5,370 nucleotides of DNA, taken from positions 1-5,370 of the forward strand of contig JAEYTV010000471.1 of assembly GCA_023433855.1 (NCBI GenBank). Direction: 5' to 3'. Each line of letters begins with the position of its first letter. Within the stretch, counting starts at the first letter, position 1. This stretch comes from Pseudomonadota bacterium. Lineage in GTDB: Bacteria; Pseudomonadota; Alphaproteobacteria; Rhizobiales; Rhizobiaceae. The translations under genes were made by a program, and so were the position numbers. Below the pieces are notes generated by a model. That model searched no databases. It was not told the DNA's origin and saw nothing but the letters and a program-made list of their open reading frames with translations. Positions 1 through 5,370 of the stretch are shown piece by piece.

Positions 1-1415
1 AGGCCAAGCTTCTGCTTTTCCGCCTGCCACCGCGCCGTCAGTGCACCTGCTTGCTCCTCAAGGGAGGTGACTTCGGCTTCAAGCCGCTGCAGACGGTCGG
101 CCGACGCACTGTCGGTTTCCTTCTTCAGCGCTTCGCGGTCGATCTTCAGCTGCATGATGCGCCGGTCGAGTTCGTCAAGTTCCTCGGGCTTGGAATCCAC
201 CTGCATGCGAAGACGCGAAGCGGCTTCGTCCATCAGGTCGATCGCCTTGTCCGGCAAGAAGCGGTCGGTGATGTAGCGGTTCGACAGCGTCGCGGCCGCA
301 ACAAGTGCGGAGTCCGAGATCCGCACCTTGTGGTGCTGCTCGTACTTCTCCTTCAAGCCCCGAAGGATCGAGATCGTGTCCTCTACCGTGGGCTCGTCGA
401 CCATCACCGGCTGGAAGCGGCGGGCGAGCGCAGCGTCCTTTTCCACATGCTTGCGGTATTCGTCGAGCGTAGTCGCGCCGACGCAGTGGAGTTCACCCCG
501 CGCGAGGGCAGGCTTCAGGAGGTTGGACGCATCCATGGCGCCATCCGCCTTGCCGGCCCCGACCAGCGTGTGCATCTCGTCGATGAACAGGATGATTTCG
601 CCATTTTCAGACTGCACCTCGTTCAGGACGCTCTTCAGCCGCTCCTCGAACTCGCCGCGATACTTTGCCCCTGCGATCAGCGCTCCCATGTCGAGCGCCA
701 TCAGCCTCTTGTCCTTGAGGCTTTCCGGCACGTCGCCGTTGACGATGCGCAGGGCAAGCCCCTCGGCAATCGCGGTCTTACCGACGCCGGGTTCGCCGAT
801 CAACACGGGATTGTTTTTCGTGCGGCGGGAAAGGACCTGTATCGCGCGACGGATTTCATCGTCTCGGCCAATCACCGGATCAAGCTTGCCGTCGCGTGCT
901 TCAGCGGTCAGATCCCGAGCAAATTTCTTGAGCGCGTCAAAGCCTTGTTCGGCGTTCGCGCTGTCTGCCGTGCGACCCTTGCGGAGCTCGTTGATCACCT
1001 GGTTGAGTGCCTGCGGCGTCACGCCCGCCTTCTTCAAGGTCGCAGCCGTTGAGGCCGAACTCTCTATCAGCAGCGCCAGAAGCAGGCGTTCGACCGTTAC
1101 GAAACTGTCGCCGGCCTTCTTGGCGGCGTCTTCTGCCGTGGAAAACACCCTTGCAAGGGGCTGCGACAGATAGATCTCGCCGCTGCCGCCAGACACCTTT
1201 GGGAGCTTTGCGAGCGCGTTTTCATTGCCGATACGAGCCTCTTTGGCATTGCCGCCGGCCCGTTCGATCAACGAAGACGCCATCCCCTGATCATCATCAA
1301 GCAGGACCTTCAAGACATGCTCGGGTGCGAACTGCTGATGACCTGAAGCAAGTGCCTGTGTCTGCGCTGACTGCAGGAAGCCGCGCACCCGCTCTGAGTA
1401 TTTCTCGATGTTCAT
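1..1415 (-). CDS. clpB: ClpB ATP-dependent disaggregase chaperone, N-terminal half (3' end outside window)
   Basis: ClpB is a cytoplasmic hexameric AAA+ chaperone that works with DnaK/DnaJ/GrpE to pull proteins out of aggregates after heat stress. The 471 codons in view are open throughout. They begin [18 protein letters not shown], followed by the double Clp N-domain (about residues 1-145) and the first AAA+ module. In that module the Walker A motif GEPGVGKT ends with K213/T214, the Walker B motif [11 protein letters not shown] has the catalytic E280, and the ALARRF arginine pair is R332/R333. These positions agree within one residue with E. coli ClpB. Translation runs into the heptad-rich middle domain (about residue 405 on, [20 protein letters not shown]) and leaves the window there. 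The second AAA+ module of the usual ~860-residue protein is therefore unseen. The start ATG is supported by GGAGG five bases upstream (1421-1425). A TATAAA-like box lies 27 bases upstream (1442-1447), but no convincing -35 or heat-shock (RpoH) promoter is visible. The gene shares its strand with the dsrE-like gene, 224 bp away. Confidence 0.97.
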   Translation of the reverse strand, partial: MNIEKYSERVRGFLQSAQTQALASGHQQFAPEHVLKVLLDDDQGMASSLIERAGGNAKEARIGNENALAKLPKVSGGSGEIYLSQPLARVFSTAEDAAKKAGDSFVTVERLLLALLIESSASTAATLKKAGVTPQALNQVINELRKGRTADSANAEQGFDALKKFARDLTAEARDGKLDPVIGRDDEIRRAIQVLSRRTKNNPVLIGEPGVGKTAIAEGLALRIVNGDVPESLKDKRLMALDMGALIAGAKYRGEFEERLKSVLNEVQSENGEIILFIDEMHTLVGAGKADGAMDASNLLKPALARGELHCVGATTLDEYRKHVEKDAALARRFQPVMVDEPTVEDTISILRGLKEKYEQHHKVRISDSALVAAATLSNRYITDRFLPDKAIDLMDEAASRLRMQVDSKPEELDELDRRIMQLKIDREALKKETDSASADRLQRLEAEVTSLEEQAGALTARWQAEKQKLG

Positions 1416-1639
1416 GTCTACCTCCAGTTACCGACCCGCCCTTTATAAGGCACAGGCCGATGATTGAGATTGAGCTCCCTCAAAGGCGAGCCCTGCCGAT
1501 CGCTCGGCGTCACCGGAGATATGGTGAGTGGTTTACCGATTTAAAGGATGGATGCAGAGCGTTTGCTGTGTCGACCGAGGAACCGAGGGAGAGAATACCG
1601 AGCCTCCTCCCTACACTTCACTCGGCCCGCTGACGGTAC

Positions 1640-2008
1640 CTAGAAGGACAGTGTTGCTGCACCTTCCCTGATCTCGGCATACATGGCACTCGCTCCCACG
1701 ATAAGAACGCCGTCCAGAAGATCTTCCTGTTCGTAGCCCCTCGATTTGACACAAGGTGGACAAGCCCAGATTGTGCCCCCACGTTTCTGGAAATCGGTGA
1801 TCAGTGCGGCGAGTGGCTCGAGCGGCGGAACGTGGGTCATCTGCTGACCGCCCTTCCGGACCAGGTCGATCGCAGCACTGGTCAAGAACACCGAAACCTT
1901 GAGACCGGCTGTGATACCACCGTTCGCCAGTGTGAAGGCGACCGATGAGAGTTCGGAATCGATGCCTCTCGTAACCAGCATGACCAGTTTGTCAGTTGGA
2001 CTTTGCAT
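1640..2008 (-). CDS. DsrE/DsrF-like small sulfur/thiol protein with CPPC motif
   Basis: This 122-residue protein has the alternating beta/alpha pattern of the DsrE/DsrF/TusD fold: a first strand KLVMLVTRG (residues 7-15), then a Ser/Ala-rich helix, a second strand LKVSVFLTSAAIDLV (36-50), and a late strand LLDGVLIVGASAMY (97-110). Its hallmark is WACPPCVKSRGY (81-92), with C83 and C86. The relay cysteine of TusD/DsrE proteins lies at a similar place, around residue 78 of a ~120-residue chain. Family members carry persulfides or bind thiol partners in the cytoplasm, but single-gene homologues like this one are mostly uncharacterised, so the substrate is unknown. No signal peptide or membrane segment is visible. 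The ATG is supported by AGGGAGA about five bases upstream. The gene is divergent from the AraC-type regulator, which is its likely controller, and it lies upstream of clpB on the same strand. No clear terminator follows it, so read-through toward clpB is possible. Confidence 0.88.
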   Translation of the reverse strand: MQSPTDKLVMLVTRGIDSELSSVAFTLANGGITAGLKVSVFLTSAAIDLVRKGGQQMTHVPPLEPLAALITDFQKRGGTIWACPPCVKSRGYEQEDLLDGVLIVGASAMYAEIREGAATLSF

Positions 2009-2016
2009 GATATTCT
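1989..2016 (+). promoter_or_regulatory. Candidate sigma70-type promoter for the araC-type gene
   Basis: TTGTCA (1989-1994, five of six matches to TTGACA) is followed after 16 bases by TATTCT (2011-2016, four of six matches to TATAAT). Transcription would then start near 2023, about 45-50 bases before the regulator's start codon and just before the palindrome at 2028-2037. The boxes overlap the 5' end of the divergent dsrE-like gene. The call rests only on box matches and spacing. Alphaproteobacterial promoters are loose, so chance is a real alternative. Confidence 0.28.
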
Positions 2017-2024
2017 CCCTGTTG

Positions 2025-2040
2025 AGCGAACGCGTTCACT
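2025..2040. promoter_or_regulatory. Near-palindrome in the divergent gap, candidate operator
   Basis: The perfect 10-base palindrome GAACGCGTTC (2028-2037) extends to AGCGAACGCGTTCACT (2025-2040), in which 14 of 16 positions are symmetric. It lies in the short gap between the divergent dsrE-like and araC-type starts, 17-32 bases upstream of the dsrE-like ATG and next to the candidate araC promoter. The position suits an operator acting on both genes. AraC-type proteins more often bind direct repeats, so the binding protein could be a different dimeric repressor. Confidence 0.4.
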
Positions 2041-2045
2041 GTAGG

Positions 2046-2066
2046 AAGACGGGCGGCAGCCGTCTT
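2046..2066. repeat. Perfect 7-bp inverted repeat at the start of the araC-type gene
   Basis: AAGACGG (2046-2052) and CCGTCTT (2060-2066) are perfect reverse complements around a seven-base loop GCGGCAG. As RNA this forms a hairpin ending 8 bases before ATG 2075. It contains the first base of the alternative TTG start, and its left arm carries most of AGGAAG (2043-2048), the only purine-rich stretch nearby. As DNA it could be a second operator half-site pair. Only three Ts follow the right arm, so it is unlikely to be a terminator. Confidence 0.45.
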
Positions 2067-3076
2067 TGGCTGAGATGCTTGAAGCCTTGTCCGAAAGTCC
2101 TGACCTCACGCGCGGCGTGTTGCGGGACGACGTGCTGTCCTCCCTCCTGTCCACGATCCGTCTTTCAGGTTCGCTGCAGTTCTGTTTCATGTCCTCTGGC
2201 GCATGGCAGACCGACGACAAGCCCTCCATCGGATCGCTGTCGGCAAGAGCCAGCGAAACCATTCCCTTCCATATTGTCGCTTCGGGCTGTTGCTGGCTGA
2301 GGATGCATGGCGAGACCTCGGTGCTTGAGGCAGGCGATGTAGTTATGTTTCCTCTCGGAACCGGCCATCAACTCGGCGCGGGCGAGGATGGCCTCCTCCT
2401 CGACCCTGTAGCTCAGCTGCCGCCAAAACCCTGGCACCAAATCCCCGTTCTTCACTTGACCGGTCGGCCACCGCGGGTGAGCCTGTTGTGCGGATATCTT
2501 CGATGCGACGGGATCAGTTTCGCCCCCCTCAGGCGCACGCTGCCGAAGCTGATCCACGTCAAAGCGGCCTCCGCGGGCGACGCCGAATGGCTACGCGTCA
2601 CGATCAGGCAAATGCTAGATGAGGTCGAGACCCCCCGTGCGGGCGGCATTTCCATGCTGGCGAGGCTGACGGAGATCATCTTTATCACGATTCTGCGCCA
2701 TGAGATCATGAAGGCGCCCCCTCAGGCAACAGGCTGGCTTGCTGCTCTTGCTGACCCGGCACTGTCCCGTTGTCTCTCACTCATCCACGACGACCCGGTG
2801 CATGACTGGTCACTGGAAGCACTTTCGCACGCATCCAGGTTGTCGCGAAGCGCACTGGCCGAACGCTTCCAGACGATCCTCGACACGTCTCCCATGAGAT
2901 ATGTTCGCGAATGGCGGCTTTATCTTTCACGTGTTGCGCTGGCTACCACAAGCCGCCCCATCAGTACGATCGCTTACGAGGCGGGATACGCCACCGAGGC
3001 GGCTTTCAATCGGGCCTTCTCCCGAGCTTTCGGCTCACCGCCCGGTGTCTTCCGATCGGAAGCGCAGCGTGAATAA
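2066..3076 (+). CDS. AraC/XylS-family transcriptional regulator with N-terminal cupin (Cupin_6-type) domain
   Basis: This is a DNA-binding regulator of about 335 residues; numbering here is from TTG 2066. Residues ~22-205 form an AraC-type cupin sensor (Cupin_6-like). Its typical pattern is LLSTIRLSGSLQF, then IPFHIVASGCCWLRMHGE, LEAGDVVMFPLGTGHQL and LLCGYLRCDG. Residues ~228-332 form the AraC DNA-binding domain, with the first helix-turn-helix around WSLEALSHASRLSRSALAERF (248-268) and the second around ISTIAYEAGYATEAAFNRAFSRAFG (299-323), ending in the usual SPPGVFR. The ligand cannot be read from the sequence. There are six cysteines (C40, C75, C76, C142, C147, C236), five of them in the sensor domain. 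An in-frame TAG at 2042-2044 leaves TTG 2066 or ATG 2075 as starts. ATG 2075 (333 aa) is the more usual choice, but neither has a well-spaced Shine-Dalgarno. The gene is divergent from the dsrE-like gene, which suggests that it controls that gene and itself. It ends at the terminator at 3108-3143. Confidence 0.93.
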   Translation: MAEMLEALSESPDLTRGVLRDDVLSSLLSTIRLSGSLQFCFMSSGAWQTDDKPSIGSLSARASETIPFHIVASGCCWLRMHGETSVLEAGDVVMFPLGTGHQLGAGEDGLLLDPVAQLPPKPWHQIPVLHLTGRPPRVSLLCGYLRCDGISFAPLRRTLPKLIHVKAASAGDAEWLRVTIRQMLDEVETPRAGGISMLARLTEIIFITILRHEIMKAPPQATGWLAALADPALSRCLSLIHDDPVHDWSLEALSHASRLSRSALAERFQTILDTSPMRYVREWRLYLSRVALATTSRPISTIAYEAGYATEAAFNRAFSRAFGSPPGVFRSEAQRE

Positions 3077-3107
3077 ACGAGCTTTTCCAATATCGGCAGG
3101 CCCCAAT

Positions 3108-3143
3108 AGAAAAAGCTCCGCCGCGTACGCCGGAGCTTTTTCT
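3108..3143. terminator. Strong bidirectional rho-independent terminator between convergent genes
   Basis: AGAAAAAGCTCCG (3108-3120) pairs perfectly with CGGAGCTTTTTCT (3131-3143), a 13-bp stem. After one mismatch, two further pairs (CG with CG) close a CGTA tetraloop. The GC-rich core is bordered by a run of five A on the left and five T on the right, so either strand gives a stem followed by U. It sits 31 bases after the stop of the araC-type gene and 19 bases from the stop of the DUF4167 gene, and so serves both convergent genes. Confidence 0.92.
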
Positions 3144-3162
3144 TGAACTGCAGTGCAGCAGA

Positions 3163-3954
3163 TTATTCCGATGCAGCTTCCGCCAACACGGTCTGGCCGT
3201 CATCATTTGCCGCTTCGCCGCCATCAGCATTCTTGCGAGGCTGGCGACGCGGGCGGCTGGCAGCACGGCGACGCGGTGCGCGTTCGCTCTGCGCCACGGC
3301 TTCCCCCTGCTCCGCCTGTTCGGCGGCAACTTCGGCAGGCACTCCCTCGATGACGGGCTGGGGACCGGAACCGTCGACAGGCGCAGGGCCCGTTGCCGGC
3401 AGTTCCGCCTCAACCTGATCTTCGCGACGCGCGGGCCGCCGCTCGCGACGCTGGTCCCGATCGCGATCACGCCGGTTTTCACGCGGCGGCTGCGCATCCT
3501 GACCTTGTTCCCGGTGTTCCCTGCGCGGTTGCTGTTGCTGGGGGGCGGCCGCTTCTTCCGACTGCTGGCCGGTACCGAGCTCGTCCATGTCGTTGGAGTC
3601 GAGTTCGTCCTGTTCGGCAGCGTCGCGATCCTGGAACTCGCAGCGGTCGTCGCGCTGGAATCGCTCCTGCATCTGCGCCTGGGCGGCAGCTATGATGCGG
3701 TTGTAGTGTTCCGCGTGCTGCAGGTAGTTCTCGGCCATGACGCGGTCGCCGGAACTCTGGGCGTCACGCGCAAGCTGCGCATACTTTTCTGCAATATGTT
3801 GGGCTGTGCCGCGGATTTTTACGTCTGGCCCAGAGCTGTCGTAAGACCGGCTGAGCGGATTGCCACCCTTACGATTGAAGTTATTGTTGCCGCCGCCGTT
3901 ATTATTGTTGTTGCCGCGCCCTCGACCGCGATTTTTTTGCTGTCCTGGCCTCAT
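3163..3954 (-). CDS. DUF4167 domain protein, Asn/Arg/Gln-rich and largely disordered
   Basis: This 263-residue protein has the typical alphaproteobacterial DUF4167 N-terminus. A basic RGRG patch (residues 9-14) and an Asn/Gly tract (15-25) precede the conserved block NPLSRSYDSSGPDVKIRGTAQHIAEKYAQLARDAQSSGDRVMAENYLQHAEHYNRIIAAAQAQ (32-94), which looks helical and ends in a likely coiled segment. The rest is low complexity: an acidic stretch (104-126), a Gln run (139-142), an Arg/Asp/Glu stretch RENRRDRDRDQRRERR (158-173), a Pro/Ala/Glu section, and a second basic patch RAPRRRAASRPRRQPRK (225-241). There is no signal peptide or membrane segment. I know of no established function. The RG and Arg-rich segments suggest RNA or DNA binding, which is inference. 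The ATG at 3954 is chosen because the protein begins MRPGQQ, as family members do; its ribosome site is weak. The gene follows prmC on the same strand after 291 bp and ends at the bidirectional terminator. Confidence 0.9.
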   Translation of the reverse strand: MRPGQQKNRGRGRGNNNNNGGGNNNFNRKGGNPLSRSYDSSGPDVKIRGTAQHIAEKYAQLARDAQSSGDRVMAENYLQHAEHYNRIIAAAQAQMQERFQRDDRCEFQDRDAAEQDELDSNDMDELGTGQQSEEAAAPQQQQPRREHREQGQDAQPPRENRRDRDRDQRRERRPARREDQVEAELPATGPAPVDGSGPQPVIEGVPAEVAAEQAEQGEAVAQSERAPRRRAASRPRRQPRKNADGGEAANDDGQTVLAEAASE

Positions 3955-4245
3955 CTATCGTTCACCAACTCTCTGTCTTCGCTGATAAGGGGCCACGCGG
4001 CCTGCCGGTCTAACGCCGGAACATGACTTTCGCGTGCCGCGCACAGGTCGAACTAGGCGTCCTGCCGCTTGTCTCGTTGAATTAACTGATTCACGCACCG
4101 AAGATTGTTCAACCTTCACAGCTCTTCGAAAAGAGCAGGATTAAGGATTGACCTATAACCCGAACGAATCGCTGTTCATTCCCAGCCGCCCCCAGTGCGT
4201 ATATGCAAGCTATCCCGCTTCCCTTGGAAATCCAAGCCTTTTCTT
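3955..4245 (-). other. Gene-free stretch between prmC and the DUF4167 gene, probable leader/promoter region
   Basis: No coding frame with family resemblance is visible in these 291 bases on either strand, and no tRNA is recognisable. The stretch probably carries the promoter of the DUF4167 gene. Read on the minus strand, a TTGAAC box (complement of 4107-4112) is a possible -35, but no good -10 lies 16-18 bases on, so I place no promoter. Small inverted repeats are present at 4121-4136, and GGCC-ACGC-GGCC lies near 3991-4002. No terminator in prmC orientation is apparent after the prmC stop, so read-through from prfA-prmC into DUF4167 remains possible. Confidence 0.5.
4121..4136 (-). repeat. 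Six-bp hairpin with TTCG loop in the DUF4167 leader
   Basis: GCTCTT (4121-4126) and AAGAGC (4131-4136) are perfect reverse complements around a four-base loop. Read on the minus strand, in the direction of DUF4167 transcription, the loop is TTCG, the UUCG tetraloop type, although it is closed by U-A rather than the very stable C-G pair. It lies about 170 bases upstream of the DUF4167 start. No U-run follows it on the minus strand, so it is not a terminator. Its role is unknown. Confidence 0.35.
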
Positions 4246-5121
4246 TCACTTTGCAAGATCAAGCTTGTGTGGAGCAAATACAAGAACCCGATCGTTGCCA
4301 CCATAGTCACGCTCGGCTTGCAAAAGCGTGAAGCCCGCAGAACTGAAGATCGCGCCTACCGGCTCTCGCTGGTCGAACCCAATCTCAACGCCAATGATTC
4401 CATCTTTTTCGAGATGGTCTCGGGCATCCAGAGCGAGCGCGCGATAAGCATCGAGACCATCAGGTCCACCATCCAACGCTGCAAGAGGATCGAAGTTCTT
4501 CACTTCCGGTTCTAGTGCAGGGATAACGTGAGTTGGTATATAGGGCGGATTTGACACGATTATGTCGAAACGCCCCCGAATTTCATCGAACCATTGGCTA
4601 CGTATAGTCGTAAACCGCTGCGACAATCCCAGCGCTGCAGCATTTCTGCTCGCGGTTCTGAGAGCGCCTTCCGATATGTCGCTGCCAATTCCTTCGGCTT
4701 GCGCACATTCCTTCAACAACGTCAGGATAATGGCACCGGTTCCAGTGCCGATATCTAAAACTCGCGCCGCACCCTTGGATGCGACAATCCGCCTCAGGTA
4801 AACAAGCACGGTGTCGACGAGGATTTCCGTATCGGGCCGTGGCTCAAGTGTCTCTTCCGACAAATGCAGATCGACGCCGTGGAATTCTCGCACACCCAAT
4901 ATGCGGTGTACCGGTTCCCTTTTCAAGCGGCGCTCAACTGCATTTGCTATCAGCCGTAACTCGTCATCGGCAAGAAGACGATCGCCCGCGGCAAAGATCT
5001 CGGTGGTCGAAAGCTTGAGTAGCCCCGTGATTAGAAATCGCGCCTCCATCGAGGCGTCGCGCAATCCGGCAGCCGAGAAGCGGTTTCTTGCGTCAGCCAC
5101 CGCTGCAGCAAGGCTTGTCAT
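4246..5121 (-). CDS. prmC: PrmC (HemK), release factor glutamine N5-methyltransferase
   Basis: PrmC uses S-adenosylmethionine to methylate the glutamine of the GGQ motif in release factors RF1 and RF2, which raises termination efficiency in the cytoplasm. The 291 residues match the family's usual length (~280). The N-terminal helical release-factor-binding domain covers about 1-80 and ends in the conserved [23 protein letters not shown] (92-99) follows, then the SAM-binding loop [11 protein letters not shown] (121-131), the acidic SDIS after strand 2 (147-150), and the catalytic NPPY (191-194), which holds the substrate glutamine. All key motifs are intact. The ATG overlaps the prfA stop as ATGA (5118-5121), with no Shine-Dalgarno in front. 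Translation is therefore probably coupled to prfA, which encodes its own substrate. The former name hemK reflects an early, mistaken link to haem synthesis. Confidence 0.97.
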   Translation of the reverse strand: MTSLAAAVADARNRFSAAGLRDASMEARFLITGLLKLSTTEIFAAGDRLLADDELRLIANAVERRLKREPVHRILGVREFHGVDLHLSEETLEPRPDTEILVDTVLVYLRRIVASKGAARVLDIGTGTGAIILTLLKECAQAEGIGSDISEGALRTASRNAAALGLSQRFTTIRSQWFDEIRGRFDIIVSNPPYIPTHVIPALEPEVKNFDPLAALDGGPDGLDAYRALALDARDHLEKDGIIGVEIGFDQREPVGAIFSSAGFTLLQAERDYGGNDRVLVFAPHKLDLAK

Positions 5122-5370
5122 CTATGTTGATCGCCAAGTTGGGCCAGCTGTCCAGCCTGGTAGTCCGCAATCAGCGCGTCCACGACGTCATCGATCTCGC
5201 CTTCCATCATCCGGTCGAGCTTGTATAGGGTCAGGTTGATGCGGTGGTCCGTCACCCGCCCTTGTGGGAAGTTATAGGTCCGGATGCGCTCTGATCGATC
5301 ACCCGAACCAACCTGGCTCTTGCGATCAGCCGAGCGTTCGCTGTCAGCCTTCTGCCGCTCCATGTCATAG
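5118..5370 (-). CDS. prfA: Peptide chain release factor 1 (RF1), C-terminal 83 residues (5' end outside window)
   Basis: RF1 recognises UAA and UAG stop codons on the ribosome and triggers peptide release. Only its C-terminal end is in view, open from the right edge to the TGA at 5120-5118. The hallmark segment [33 protein letters not shown] is followed by a helical tail ([25 protein letters not shown]), as in RF1 rather than RF2. The first visible residues, [19 protein letters not shown], match the family helix before that block. The GGQ catalytic loop and the codon-recognition PxT motif lie outside the window. The stop codon overlaps the prmC start by four bases, so the two form a tight operon in which the enzyme that modifies RF1 is made directly after RF1. 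Confidence 0.96.
   Translation of the reverse strand, partial: YDMERQKADSERSADRKSQVGSGDRSERIRTYNFPQGRVTDHRINLTLYKLDRMMEGEIDDVVDALIADYQAGQLAQLGDQHR

Noticed and set aside
51..1173. Long plus-strand open frames (333 and 281 codons) opposite clpB
   Set aside because: They lie entirely within the antisense of clpB, whose frame encodes all expected ClpB motifs. They are Arg/Ser/Leu-rich with no recognisable domain, as expected for the complement of a high-GC gene.
1463..1474. Tandem ATTGAG ATTGAG upstream of clpB as a regulator site
   Set aside because: A two-copy six-base repeat is easily chance, and no known heat-shock element (inverted repeat or RpoH -35/-10 pair) could be fitted here.
1576..1615. 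GGGAG...CTCCC inverted repeat downstream of the dsrE-like gene as its terminator
   Set aside because: The stem is only about five bp, the loop is long and there is no U-run on the minus strand, so it does not support a terminator call.
1007..1633. 208-codon plus-strand open frame running past the clpB start into the gap
   Set aside because: About two thirds of it is antisense to clpB, its composition is Arg/Pro/Ser-rich, and it has no family resemblance and no ribosome site. The 1416-1639 gap shows no supported gene.
3890..3920. Short GTT/ATT triplet repeats on the plus strand as a microsatellite or CRISPR-like array
   Set aside because: They are the complement of the AAC/AAT codons of the DUF4167 Asn tract and need no other explanation.
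3505..4026. 173-codon plus-strand open frame over the DUF4167 gene with hydrophobic segments
   Set aside because: It is antisense to the Asn/Arg/Gln-rich DUF4167 gene. Its Val/Leu/Ile runs are simply the complement of Asn and Asp codons, and so a false membrane-protein signal.
4223..4245. CTTGG-AAAT-CCAAG hairpin followed by a T-rich tract, just outside the prmC stop
   Set aside because: The T-rich side is on the plus strand, the wrong orientation to end prmC, and no plus-strand gene lies to its left. The five-bp stem is weak.

Overview
The window reads as chromosomal DNA of an alphaproteobacterium of the order Hyphomicrobiales (Rhizobiales), most likely Rhizobiaceae (Rhizobium/Agrobacterium/Ensifer-like). 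The reasons are the high-GC coding style, an alphaproteobacterial ClpB, a DUF4167 protein with its typical Asn-rich N-terminus, and the order prfA - prmC - DUF4167 - clpB on one strand. The genus call is an inference. Nothing in the window looks like an insertion sequence, phage, CRISPR array or RNA gene.

Layout from left to right: (1) positions 1-1415, minus strand, hold the first 471 codons of clpB, the disaggregase chaperone, running off the left edge inside its coiled-coil middle domain. (2) 1640-2008, minus strand, is a 122-aa DsrE/DsrF-like protein with a CPPC motif. (3) 2066 (or 2075)-3076, plus strand, is an AraC/XylS-type regulator with an N-terminal cupin domain, divergent from the dsrE-like gene across a 57-66 bp gap that holds a near-palindrome and a perfect 7+7 inverted repeat. 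(4) A strong bidirectional terminator at 3108-3143 separates the araC-type gene from (5) the convergent DUF4167 gene (3163-3954, minus). (6) A 291-bp gene-free stretch (3955-4245) follows. (7) prmC (4246-5121, minus) overlaps the stop codon of (8) prfA (5118-5370, minus, C-terminal 83 codons only) by four bases.

How the genes work together: prfA and prmC form a classic coupled pair, in which PrmC methylates the GGQ glutamine of the release factor that PrfA encodes. The DUF4167 protein follows them at a distance and looks like a disordered, nucleic-acid-binding type of protein. It may belong to the same translation neighbourhood but probably has its own promoter. The dsrE-like/araC pair looks like a self-contained regulatory cassette placed between DUF4167 and clpB: a small thiol/sulfur-handling protein and a cysteine-containing transcription factor that share a control region. 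I see no clearly unprecedented system. The most interesting parts are this cassette with its control region and the uncharacterised DUF4167 protein with its long leader.
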